Assembly: GCF_964355755.1 (NCBI RefSeq)
Contig: NC_092672.1
Coordinates: 1,736,001-1,800,000 of the forward strand
Source of the DNA: Antedon mediterranea
Lineage: Eukaryota > Echinodermata > Crinoidea > Comatulida > Antedonidae
DNA length: 64,000 nucleotides
Direction of reading: 5' to 3'
Position 1 is the stretch's first letter, and the number at the start of each line of letters is the position of its first letter. Below are positions 1-10,707 of this stretch, one piece after another. The notes under the pieces were generated by a model. It searched no databases and was not told the origin of the DNA. It worked only from the letters and a program-made list of their open reading frames with translations. Made by a program: the position numbers and the translations under genes.

Positions 1-164
1 AACAATAAATTGTATTTCAATTGTTTAATTTTCTTATATATATTAAATAAGGTTTTGTATGGAGTAAGTGCAGAATCTGTTTGGGCTTTAGCCTATTCTC
101 ACTCCTGGTTATTCATTTCATTGGTGACCAAATAAATATTATTTTATTAATATTATTAATTCAC

Positions 165-1012
165 CCTCATTTTTGTAATGTAACGCATCAATGACCCCAG
201 TTGACCCTCGGGTGAATATCTGTCTCCAGGTGAGGTCACCCGTTCTTGTATTTATTGCAGCTAGTACATTCGATTCTGTCGCTACAAACACGCTCTTCTT
301 TCCGCTACTTGGTTCAAATTGCACATATTTTAGCTTCCCAACATGGCGCTGTCTCCTGAAACAAGAATTAATTGTACAACTATTTTTTTTCACATTTTTG
401 TTGTTGAATATGCCATTGTAATGTCACATTTTAATTAATAGTTATTTACTTTGACCAAAAACTGGATCAGCAAAAAAAAAAATAATTTAAAGAAAAAAAA
501 TTGTCAAAATTAAATTGTCTGTCAGACAATGGGTTTACAATACAATACAACAAACTACTACAAGATGAAGTCTAATTTCATTTTTACATTTAAACAAAAA
601 TAAAGTTTGGTTTTGTTAATTAATGTTACTTTTCATCCCAATAACCATTAATAATGTTTTCATAGCTATAAGCATACACTGCTAAATTGTCTTATGATTG
701 GATTAGGCTTGGAAAACCTAGAATAGAGAGCCTAGCCCTACCCGGCATTAATCATTATCATTTTATTTTATTTAGGGACTTGCCTCTTTCTTTTGATGAG
801 TGACGAGTCTTTTGTTGTTGATGTTCATTCATTATTAATATTAGTAGGCTTAGCCTACAGTTTTATTTACTAAACACTGCCTAAATGTAAATAAAAAAAT
901 ATTACCAGTCATATTTTCCTACTTCGTCTTCATAGAGACAATCTACAACCCAGTATTTCGTAAAAAGTACAAGAAAAATTACAGAAAACGTTCGGAGTAT
1001 GTAGGCCGCCAT
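165..1012 (-). CDS. EMC1: ER membrane protein complex subunit 1, first two coding exons (partial)
   Basis: EMC1 is the large lumenal subunit of the ER membrane complex, which inserts transmembrane helices into the ER membrane. Two exons are visible. Exon 1 (906-1012) begins with an ATG and encodes a hydrophobic signal peptide (starts MAAYILRTFSVIFLVLF) followed by LYEDEVGKYDW. Exon 2 (165-355) encodes RQRHVGKLKYVQFEP, then FVATESNVLAAINTRTGDLTWRQ, the start of the PQQ-like beta-propeller. A Trp codon is split TG/G across the GT-AG intron (356-905), and exon 2 ends at a GT donor in phase 1. The motifs YEDxVGKxDW and VATExNVxAAxNxRTGxxxWR are typical of EMC1 N-termini. About 99 residues are present; the remaining exons lie beyond base 1. 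The gene is divergent from SLC25A11. Confidence 0.9.
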
Positions 1013-1796
1013 CTTTATGGAAATCTTATTCTTAGCTCCTTTCCCAACAACTTTTAAAACAAAAAAATATTTTCACTGCTTATATTACAGGTCCTGCCAT
1101 TTTATAAATAAAAAAACTTTATAATATGAACTTTGAATTATTTTAGTTATTACTAAATTGTTTCTAATAGATATTTATTTATTTTCTGAAATAAATACAA
1201 AATGTAAGATACGCTTCAGTAACTTTACTAAAGAGGGCGGCATGTTAAAAGATATTCCTCCTCTGGAGCGGCCTGAATTTGAGAAATTATAACTTATAAG
1301 AACAAAATTATAAAGACGGGAACTAAACAAGAAGATTAATTCGAATGAAGTACCATAATCAAAATTTAGGTTTTTATCAAATATTAAAGAACAATTTAAA
1401 ATTCAATAAAACCATGAATTCTCCCTAAATTAACTTTATTTTGTCTTTTTGCAAAGCCGCAAAAAGAGAAAATGACAGTTATTCTTGGTATTACTATAAA
1501 TAAATGATGCACAAACTTTGGGAAGCTCAAACATGGAAAGACAAAATGTATATATTTAAAAATATATATATATAAATATTAATATTGAAGAATCCCGTAT
1601 ATTTATTTTGCTGGTGGTCTTCATTTTTCGTCTGGCTGTATAATTGCTGCTGTATAATTGCTTATCGGCAGAGGGCGCTGTAAGGGTATATAACTCGAGC
1701 GATCTCCTCCTATTAAAATTGTTTCAGGTGCCGGTTTATATTTTGCTGTTCGTGTGCTGTGAGTCCTGCTGCTGCTGCTCAGCTTAACAGTAAACT
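1013..1796. promoter_or_regulatory. Shared intergenic region between divergent EMC1 and SLC25A11
   Basis: This 784-bp stretch separates the two start codons of oppositely oriented housekeeping genes, so it should hold both promoters and both 5' UTRs. It is AT-rich except close to SLC25A11, where a TATA-like box and a CTG-rich leader occur. I see no reading frame or transposon in it. Confidence 0.6.
1687..1693 (+). promoter_or_regulatory. TATA-like box upstream of SLC25A11
   Basis: The sequence TATATAA lies about 104 bp upstream of the SLC25A11 ATG. Transcription about 30 bp downstream would give a 5' UTR of roughly 75 bp. The match is seen directly; the function is inferred. Confidence 0.4.
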
Positions 1797-4700
1797 ATGT
1801 CGAATTCACAGGTTTCATCTAATGTTGTCATTCCGAAACCTGTAAAGTTTCTCTATGGAGGGCTTGCTGGGTATGTATACGTTTTACACTGCATGATGAT
1901 CACGTCTAGCTAGGCCTAGCCATACCTAGCTAGTCTAGCTATAGTGGTAGATACTGTCACTGCGACCCGGTACTGCCACCACTCTGCTAGTAAGTAGTAG
2001 GCCCTAGGCCTAGTTTAGCAACGATAAAATATCAATGATCTTTTACAGTCATACTTTTTCTTTTTAAAGTATGGGTGCCACAGTGTTTGTCCAACCATTG
2101 GATCTTGTTAAGAATAGAATGCAACTTAGCGGTAAGTTCACACACAGGATTGGATATCATTAACAGTGTCTGATTTGTATTGATAATAATAAATTAAAAG
2201 TACTTTAAATATTGATTGTTCAAAATAATATTTTTAATGATTTATAAAATGCTGATATCAAAGCCTAATTAACAATTACAATTAATGTTTATCTAATTTG
2301 TGTTTAAAGATTAACACATCATCACAATGGAACTGAAGTAACCTCGGATTTTAATAAATTCTCAGAGTTACCAAGAATTCAACTCTTCAAGAATTATATA
2401 TGGAAATGCATTTCTTTTATTAGGTATTGGTGGAGCAGCTAAAGAACATAAGACCAGTTTACACGCAGTTAAATCAATTTTAAAGAATGAAGGTTTTATT
2501 GGTATTTACACAGGGTGGGTTCACACTTGCACATTATTTTATTGTTTTTTTAATTGTTATGTTATGTATTTATGTGTCATTATTTTATTTATCCACACTG
2601 GAACTTGAAGAATTTATTCTTTAAAAAACACATTAAAATCGTACCTCTTTTCTGAGGCATTTATGATATTAATGGAGTATAAATTAAAAATAACAGATAA
2701 TTATTATTATATGTTTTTTCCTGAAAATCTGTTTGGTGGTTCATTTAGGAACCACAGTGGAAATAAGTTGCTTTTTGTAATTTTCTGTGTTTTATCCTCG
2801 ATTGATCTACTTGAAAATGAAAACAATTAATTAATAAATAAATACTGATTCAGCTACACTCAGTATTTTTATTGATTTAAAAACATATTTAGACAGGATA
2901 AAAACAGGTATAAATATTGCACCTATGGTCCTGTTTTAAATGATGTGAGCACTTTAAGTGGATGTGCACTATATACATTTTTATTATTAAATTATTATTA
3001 TTAACTTTTCATCGACACTCATCATTCATCGACATAAATCCCTGGCTAAATCCTTGTAATAAATCTTATTTATTGTTTTAGGCTTTCAGCTGGTTTACTG
3101 CGACAGGCGACGTACACCACAACCAGGCTTGGGATCTACACCACACTCTTTGATATGGTCTCAGGGTAAGACTACTATCTACTGACATTTATATTTTTGC
3201 CAAATCAATTTTTAAAAAAGGTCTATAATTAATAAAATAAAATGGTAAAAAATGCTACATCTTTTATTTAATTATTATATAAACAATTAAACTAAAGCTC
3301 TGTCCACACTATCAAACTTAATGTGAATGTGATATGAGTGCTCATACAGTGTATGGACATGATGATTTCATATCACTACCAATACCATATTTAGGTGTAT
3401 CTAGTTTGATACCTGTCCACACTATCAAACTTAATGTGAATGTGATATGAGTGCTCATACAGTATATGGACATGATGATTTCATATCACTACCAATACCA
3501 TATTTAGGTGTATCTAGTTTGATACCTGTCCACACTATCAAACTTAATGTGAATGTGATATGAGTGCTCATACAGTATATGGACATGATGATTTCATATC
3601 ACTACCAATACCATATTTAGTGTATCTAGTTTGATACTAGTTTGATAGTGTAGACAGAGCTATAAAGATAAATCTATTTTTAAGCATAAAAATCTGTTTT
3701 TGTTTATAATACTGTACTATTTTGATTATCTAAGCTTCTTGAGTATTTATGCTTAATCTCTTCATCTGTTATTTCTAGTGAGAAAAATTTGTTTTTTTAT
3801 ATCATTTCAAATTCTTTATTCATCCTGTGTGGGGCAATTTCAACAAGGACTGAAAAACACATAGTAATGATCAATTAAAAAATACAAAAATCTAATCACA
3901 TTTAAGCGTAAAATCTTAAATCTACAAGTTATTAATTTTTCTGTTTGTATTTATTCCAATTACTGTACATGTGGTCTTATAAAAATCACCAAGCAATTTT
4001 GATAAATACAATAGGTATTTAACTTATGAATATGTAGTAACTACACCACACTCTATTATACAGTGTATAACAACAATGTCTAAATACATTTTGATATTTT
4101 CCTGGTACCTTCATTTTATTCCTTGTCTTGATAAACATTTAAACTTTTTTGTTCATTACGAACCATGTGGAATTCTGTACCAGCATTTTGTTTTAAAATA
4201 AAATTATAATAATTATTAGAGATAAGATCTTCTATTCCAAAGCTAACAAGAAAATAGTTATTTAGTGTTTTGAATATTTTTAATTATTTTAAAAATATTT
4301 TAATTCAAAGTGTGCCAAAAAAAATGTTTGTTTATATACACACTACACTATATATACATTTGTCATAATCATTGGTTTTTAAGACTTATGTTAAACGTAT
4401 CAGGCCTCTCAGAATGTTAACATTCCTGACCTGTTTTATAATATGTTTGTATTCTTCTTCAAACAATAACATGAAGATATTATAACAATGCTTGTATAAT
4501 TGTTTTGCTTAGACCTGAAGGGCAACCACCTAGCTTTATGTTAAAGGCGTGCATCGGTTTGACAGCTGGTGCGATTGGAGCGTTTGTTGGCACCCCAGCC
4601 GAAATCTCACTCATCAGAATGACATCAGATGGAAGGTAAATTTTTTGATTAATTATAGTTGAATCCAATAAGGTTGGTTGGGGGTATGTTTCACCCATCC

Positions 4701-7700
4701 TGGTCTAACCTTAACTTAACGGGGAAAAAACCCAATAAAATAAATATAACCTTATGTTAATTTAGACACTATTTTTAGGCATTGGGCCACACTCCTTTAA
4801 AAGTTATTCATATAACACCTAAATAAATTCCTGTCATTTGATTGGATGATTGTGGGTCACATGTTGTGCAATAGTACATTCTATTCTATATTCTTTTAAC
4901 AATCATGAAATAGTACTTTTTTCCATATTCATTATTTGTATACGGTTTTACTAATTCAACTCCTTTGTTACTATTTTACTGTGTAGGTTACCACCTGCTG
5001 AGAGGCGTGGCTACACAAGTGTATTCAATGCTCTAGCCAGAATAGTCCAAGAGGAAGGAGTGCTTACGTTATGGAGGGTATGTATTGTGAATGGACTGGT
5101 CTCACTAGGACACCCATAACACATGCTACAGTATACGTGTAGCAATAAATAAATGAACAATAAAGCAAGTTTCCTAAGATTCTACAGCTCTGTCTAAACT
5201 ATCAAGCTTTATGCGACAAAAAATATATGATGTGCCTATATATGGGCACGATGATGTCATATCACTACCATATTTGAGGATATCACTACCATATTTGGGC
5301 ACATCAGACTTTTTTGTCAGACTAGTTTGATAGTGTAGACAGAACAGAGACCAGGAACATACGCTGCCCCATTGACGGCTACAATGACATTTAACTACTT
5401 TTTGATATACAGTATATATTTTTGCCAGACTATTAATATTATTATGTCAGCGATGGATCCGCTCCTAAAATAGTAAGAGAAATGATGCAGCTCAATTTGC
5501 ATCAAGCTTGTTTTCCAGTTGATGTTGAATTTTCAAATCATTGACATTTAATTTAACCCCCTTTTCCTGTAAAATCTTTGAATCCTGTCAATTCAGTTCA
5601 ACGTCGACTGGTAAACAGGCTTCATAAAACTTAACTGATTGTAATTTTCTTACAGGGCTGTGGGCCTACAATAGTAAGGGCAATGGTAGTGAATGCAGCT
5701 CAGCTTGCGTCTTACTCGCAAGCTAAACAGCTACTTCTTGGCACTGGATATTTCAAAGACAATATCATGTGTCACTTTGGAGCTAGTATGATAAGTGGAT
5801 TTGTAACGACATGCGCTTCAATGCCAGTAGATATTCTCAAAACTAGGTAAAATAAATGTTTTATTCCTCGTCATTTGATTGGTTAATCACATGCTCTTTG
5901 GTATTAATTCTACACTTTTTAGCGGAAAAGTGATATAACTCATAAACATTCATTAGTTGTAAACTTTATGTGTTATTCTTAACATGTTGTAATCCAACGC
6001 ATCACTTTTGATAGGCTGAACTCTTATACAATGTGAAGGGTCAAACCAATCACAAGATTGGTCTAACCAATCTGCATAAAAAGCAATATTTTCTAAAAGT
6101 AAAAATTTTTATATTTCAGAATTCAAAGTATGAAAGTAATAGATGGAAAGCCAGAATTCAAAGGAGCTACAGTAAGTAAACCTGTACCTTGTAAACCTGT
6201 ACCTTGTAAACCTGTACCTTGTAAACCTGTACCTTGTAAACCTGTACCTTGTAAACCTGTACCTTGTAAACCTGTACCTTGTAAACCTGTACCTTGTAAA
6301 CCAAAGCCTTGTAAACCTGTACCTTGTAAACCTGTACCTTGTAAACCTGTACCTTGTAAACCTGTACCTTGTAAACCTGTACCTTGTAAACCTGTACCTT
6401 GTAAACCTGTACCTTGTAAACCTGTACCTTGTAAACCTGTACCTTGTAAACCTGTACCTTGTAAACCTGTACCTTGTAAACCTGTACCTTGTAAACCTGT
6501 ACCTTGTAAACCTGTACCTTGTAAACCTGTACCTTGTAAACCAAAGCCTTGTAAACCAAAGCCTTGTAAACCTGTACCTTGTAAACCTGTACCTTGTAAA
6601 CCAAAGCCTTGTAAACCAAAGCCTTGTAAACCTGTACCTTGTAAACCTGTACCTTGTAAACCTGTACCTTGTAAACCTGTACCTTGTAAACCAAAGCCTT
6701 GTAAACCAAAGCCTTGTTGGTGCTGTTTTGACTTGTGTTGAACTTGAACCCACATCTTTGAGACTGTAGGATCATCAAAATTAATTGCAGTTACTGTATA
6801 TTATATATTATACTACATATTATTTTTACTGAAATATTTTAGTTTCTTTGAATGTAGAAGTTAATGAGGCAGTCACTGCAATAAACAGTGTGTATGATTA
6901 CCATAAAAAAAAGCTTACATAAATATGTATTGTCCTAAAAACACGAGAAATGAAGTTTAACTACATCAGATAGGTTATTCAAAGAGGTTATTTTGTAGTT
7001 TTAATCAAGTTAATCACTTGCGTAGAAAAAAAAATGAAAAAAATTATGTTTTCACTAAAATGAAAAAATAAATGGTTAAATTCAACAAAAAATCCATTGG
7101 CTGGCAGCCAATTTGACTATTTTTTGCTTAAATTACAGATTTTTCAGGTATACAATTGTTTTTTTTTTTATCCAAGTTTTGGTCAAAACGAATAATTATT
7201 ATGATATTAAAATTGCATATTTAACAAAAACAAATTTAACAAAATATTTTTTCAGGGTGACAATACATCTTTAAAGAGTAATGTAGTTACTGCAGTAAAT
7301 TACCATTTAGCAATACAGTATTGCAATTGTTACTGCAGTAAATTACCATTTAGCAATACAGTATTGCAATTGTTACTGAAAAATACTTATTAGATAAGTG
7401 TAACTACCATGCTTCAAACCTAAAATTTAAAATTCGCTCCAATTCTCTACCACTTGAAGGTAGAAAAGAAGCATGGTCACCTCAAAATGCAGGTATATGT
7501 TTATTGTGTAATTGTAATGAAAAGGAAACTGTATATCATTTCGTATTTGAATGCAAACGACTTGAGTACGTTAGACAACCAATACTCATGAACCTTAAAG
7601 ATGAGCTAAACAACAATAATCTATCCATGTTCTGGGAATTGTTTACTACTAACTCTCTAGATCTTAAATACCACTTATTCTTCATGATCTTGAAATCCAT

Positions 7701-8313
7701 AATGAATTTAAAATTACACCAAATCAATTGACCCATGATGTATACGAATCAGCAAGTATTATTTTCGACAAACATTGCAAAATTTTTCTGACCATGGCTT
7801 GGAACACACGAAATGATATATATAATACAATTCCTTCTCAAACTTAATTTACTCATTTTCTTAGTATTTAATCTGTCTCAGTTTTCTTAAATTTTTTTTT
7901 GTAATTTTGTTATTATGTCTAATTTCTTGTTTTGTATTTATATTTAAGTGTGTATGTATTATTTTTCACTGTAAACTTGTTGCACATCTCATTGAGACTG
8001 CCTCTGATTTAAAAGAGATACAATAAAAGTTCAGTTCAGTTCAGTACTGCAGTGAATCACCATTTAGCAATACATTATTGGAATAGTTACTGCAGTAATT
8101 CACCATTTAGCAATACAGTATTGCAATTGTGGATTTGTTTTTCTTTTTGTCTTACAGGACGTCCTTATTAAGACAGTACGCTCAGAGGGAATCTTCAGTC
8201 TATGGAAGGGCTTCACTCCGTACTATGCACGTCTAGGTCCTCACACTGTTCTTACTTTCATCTTCCTAGAACAATTAAATAGATTTTATAAAGAAGTCAT
8301 TGCTAAAAAATAA
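1797..8313 (+). CDS. SLC25A11: Mitochondrial 2-oxoglutarate/malate carrier
   Basis: This carrier exchanges 2-oxoglutarate for malate across the inner mitochondrial membrane, as part of the malate-aspartate shuttle. Nine exons join in frame with GT-AG introns: 1797-1870, 2070-2131, 2424-2514, 3082-3165, 4513-4635, 4987-5077, 5656-5846, 6120-6171 and 8158-8313, giving 307 residues (human is 314). The three carrier repeats are visible: PLDLVKNRMQ in exon 2, a diverged second signature (GTPAEISLIRM) in exon 5, and MPVDILKTRIQ across exons 7-8. Highly conserved family stretches include GGLAGMGATVFVQP, RQATYTTTRLGIYT, NAAQLASYSQAKQ and FTPYYARLGPHTVLTFIFLE near the C-terminus. No frame break is seen. 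The last intron (6172-8157) is loaded with repeats. Confidence 0.97.
3294..3664. mobile_element. Palindromic MITE with three internal tandem units (SLC25A11 intron 4)
   Basis: The ends are inverted copies of AAGCTCTGTCCACACTATCA and its complement (TTGATAGTGTAGACAGAGCT), with TA at both flanks. The body repeats a unit of about 112 bp three times, starting near 3301, 3413 and 3525. It is one of six related elements in this window; the others are at 5185, 26261, 48961, 52059 and 55655. There is no coding capacity. A TA-flanked Tc1/mariner-type MITE is the best guess. Confidence 0.75.
3665..4512. other. Rest of SLC25A11 intron 4
   Basis: This is AT-rich intron sequence. I see no conserved reading frame, structured repeat or RNA gene in it. 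Confidence 0.6.
5185..5346. mobile_element. Palindromic MITE, same family as 3294 (SLC25A11 intron 6)
   Basis: It begins CAGCTCTGTCTAAACTATCA and ends TTGATAGTGTAGACAGAAC, with the family's internal inverted words (ATGATGTGCC, TTTTTTGTCA). It is about 160 bp long and non-coding. Confidence 0.7.
6173..6717 (+). repeat. 15-bp minisatellite beginning at the SLC25A11 exon 8 donor
   Basis: About 36 copies of the 15-mer CCTGTACCTTGTAAA run from 6181 to about 6720. Seven copies carry the variant CCAAAGCCTTGTAAA, mostly in adjacent pairs. The array starts inside the first bases of intron 8 (donor GTAAGT at 6172), and each unit contains GTAAAC, itself a weak donor-like word. Because 15 is a multiple of three and the unit has few stops, several frames on both strands stay open; these are not genes. 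Confidence 0.95.
7286..7378. repeat. 43-bp tandem repeat, left part (interrupted by a LINE fragment)
   Basis: Two copies of a 43-bp unit containing TACTGCAGTAAATTACCATT are present here. Two more diverged copies lie at 8044-8130. The LINE fragment sits between the halves, so it most likely inserted into an existing array. Confidence 0.75.
7380..8040 (+). mobile_element. Non-LTR retrotransposon 3' fragment (SLC25A11 intron 8)
   Basis: A short open stretch reads IRSNSLPLEGRKEAW, then a zinc-knuckle-like motif CLLCNCNEKETVYHFVFEC (C-x2-C ... H-x4-C). This arrangement is characteristic of the C-terminal tail of LINE ORF2 proteins after the reverse transcriptase. About 300 bp of 3' UTR-like sequence follows and ends in AATAAAAGTTCAGTTCAGTT, a short tandem tail typical of LINE 3' ends. 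A 5-bp TACTG occurs at both flanks. The 5' part, including the RT domain, is absent, as in a 5'-truncated copy. Confidence 0.75.
8044..8130. repeat. 43-bp tandem repeat, right part
   Basis: Two diverged copies of the unit at 7286-7378 (TACTGCAGTGAATCACCATT and relatives) end 27 bp before the exon 9 acceptor of SLC25A11. Confidence 0.7.
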
Positions 8314-8394
8314 TTAATAGATTTCTTACTAATAATAATTATTATTTTGCATTCCTTTTGTTAGAAAGTAGAGCAAAGCTAATGAAGATTATTG

Positions 8395-8790
8395 CTTATT
8401 GTATTGATTAGTATTGTATTGATCAGTACTATTGTATTGATTACTATATTGTATTGATTATTATTTGTATTGATCATTATTGTATTGATTATTATATTGT
8501 ATTGATCAGTATTGTATTGATTATTATATTGTATTGATCAGTATTGTATTGATTATTATATTGTATTGATCAGTATTGTATTGATTATTATATTGTATTG
8601 ATCAGTATTGTATTGATTATTATATTGTATTGATCAGTATTGTATTGATTATTATATTGTATTGATCAGTATTGTATTGATTATTATATTGTATTGATCA
8701 GTATTGTATTGATTATTATATTGTATCATGGAGAAATAAGTTAGGTTCTCCATGATTGTATTGATCAGTATTGTAGATTATTGTATTGCT
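8395..8790. repeat. 32-bp AT-rich tandem array downstream of SLC25A11
   Basis: A higher-order unit of about 32 bp (ATTGTATTGATCAGT followed by ATTGTATTGATTATTAT) is repeated roughly ten times, with looser copies at both edges. It lies 80 bp after the SLC25A11 stop and so probably within its 3' UTR. A small palindrome interrupts it at 8727-8754. Confidence 0.9.
8727..8754. mobile_element. 28-bp palindromic insertion with 7-bp target duplication
   Basis: The segment begins CATGGAGAA and ends TTCTCCATG, with a 10-bp loop. ATTGTAT lies immediately on both sides (8720-8726 and 8755-8761). The tandem array gives the uninterrupted sequence (one ATTGTAT followed by TGATCAGT), so this reads as an insertion with a 7-bp duplication. 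It shares its CATGGAG ends with the palindrome at 27146. Confidence 0.55.
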
Positions 8791-9789
8791 CATTATTGTA
8801 TGGATTATTATTGTATTATCATTTTGTTGTATTTGTTTGTTTATTATTTGTTTATTTTTTAGATTATTAATTTACAGAATATTATTTGTATTGGTAATTT
8901 TTTTTTATTATCAATTTATTATTTTTTATAAATATGCAAGATTTGCACACCATCAATATTTTGTGAAAACTAAAACAAACTCTGGTGCCATGTCCAAATA
9001 CAAATAATAATATATTTATATACTAAAACAGTTTTTAAATTTTAAAGTTTATGCTTGTACATACCGCAAAAGTATGCTGTATTAGTATTGCTAGGTGTAT
9101 TTTATAATTTATACTGTCCATACACTGTACCGTCTCTGTCCATTTTATTATTTCAAAATCTTTCAAATTTTTATTTAATCTGTAGATATGTAACAGTACA
9201 TATACATTTATGTATGCCTTTTTAAAACCATTTTTGTTTTACTAAAAAAATATTGAATGTAGAGTATTATATTATTAGTGATTTAAAGGTGAAAATGGGT
9301 AACAATTGTTCATTCATTCACATGATTGATACAACTAAAAAATAATTACTAATACTATGGATGTTGTCATGGGTCATACAATTTATATTTATCAAAAGTG
9401 TCTTCCACAGTGCTTCATTTCCATCTAGCCACACCCACCAATGACCTTAGGCAGATCATGATGAACCTAGTAGTTAGGTCTTGCCATCCACCAAGTTTTG
9501 TGAAAACGTTTTTTGTTTGCATTTCCAAATTAAAATCCATTCATAGATATTGGTGGTTTATATATATAATAATTTAAATAAAATATTTTAAGTTGTTTAT
9601 AAAAATAGATTTAAGGAATTGAGCATCCATATGCATAACATCAAATTTAAATACAAATTAATATTTTCCTATAGGCATTTCTGTATACTGGTTTGCTTAG
9701 CAACCATATCATGTGATCACCCATGTGATTACCTGCATCCTTCCAAACATTTTAACATATCATGAATAATACCACCAAACTTACGAGTT
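8791..9789. other. Intergenic / SLC25A11 3' flank
   Basis: The sequence is T-rich then AT-rich. Open stretches here (for example 8786-9007) are low-complexity and resemble no family. Nothing further is recognised. Confidence 0.55.
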
Positions 9790-9973
9790 AAGATGACTAT
9801 AGCGAGGCATGTTGTTTTATTATGCTAATTACTTACTCATTTACATACACATGTCCTATTGGTATATAAGCACTCTAGGCTTGTTTACTGTTCTGATGGG
9901 GAGAATAGTTTCTAAAAAAATGTCTCATTTTAAGGCAGTTTGCCTTTTTATTAAATGCCTCGCTATAGTCATT
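9790..9973. mobile_element. Short TIR element (MITE candidate)
   Basis: A 17-bp perfect inverted repeat, ATGACTATAGCGAGGCA and its complement, bounds 184 bp of non-coding AT-rich DNA. I could not identify a convincing target duplication, so the superfamily is undetermined. Confidence 0.6.
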
Positions 9974-10233
9974 TCAACATATATATTCAATATATAGTAC
10001 TACCACTGCTAGCATTATTTAGATTCTCATATGGAATGTTGAAATCATGCTGTGATCACAACTATGTGTGATATAACAACGTAAAATATATAACACAACA
10101 AAAAAATAGAAAAATAACTTGTTGCTTTTTTGTTTACATAGTACTGATGCAGATTATATTTTAGTCTACAAAACTTGCAAACACTTATTCTTTGTACATA
10201 TCAGGGGGCCCGCTTTCCCTTTTTGGACAGTTA

Positions 10234-10440
10234 CCAAGAGCGGATCCAGCATTGTAGATTAGTGGGGGATAAATATTTCAAAAGGAATTAGATTTCAAGG
10301 ATCCGATGGGTTGCAGAAAAATAAAAATAGTCTTTATTTTAAAAAGACATGGCTGTTAAATTTTAGGTTGGGAGGAGAGGGGTCATTCAAGCCTGTTCAT
10401 CCCCATCTAAATCTGCGCCTGGCTACTGTATAATGAAATT
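10234..10440. mobile_element. Degenerate TIR repeat of the 'GCGGATCCAG...GGGGG' type
   Basis: The left end AGAGCGGATCCAGCATTG with a G-run and the right end CATCCCCATCT...GCGCCTGGCTACT are imperfect inverted repeats. Interior text (GGGTTGCAGAAAAATAAAAA) recurs in reverse orientation near 37980-38040, so it is a dispersed family. Confidence 0.5.
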
Positions 10441-10707
10441 AGGAACTACTTGTTTATATCCATTTCGTCAGACTATTAATATTATATGTTAGTATAGTAC
10501 TGTGTTTAAAAATGCTGGACCTGCCCGTCATTCTTGATTAAATTTTCGAAACTGTCTAAAAGGCATGTATTCTTGCTTCCTATGTGTTATCATGTTCTCA
10601 CTTAATTTCACTATTTATACTTTAGCCTGAAAAACATAGATCTCAGCCAAGTTTACTTTAAAGATGCAGTATTATCTCAACTACATCACAGTTTCTACCA
10701 TCTTGGC

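Noticed and set aside
6109-6778. Long open frames on both strands reading CKPVP-, RYRFT-, GLQGT- and VYKVQ-type repeats
   Set aside because: They are by-products of a 15-bp tandem repeat without stop codons, lying in the last intron of SLC25A11. Only the first 52 bases (to 6171) are coding.
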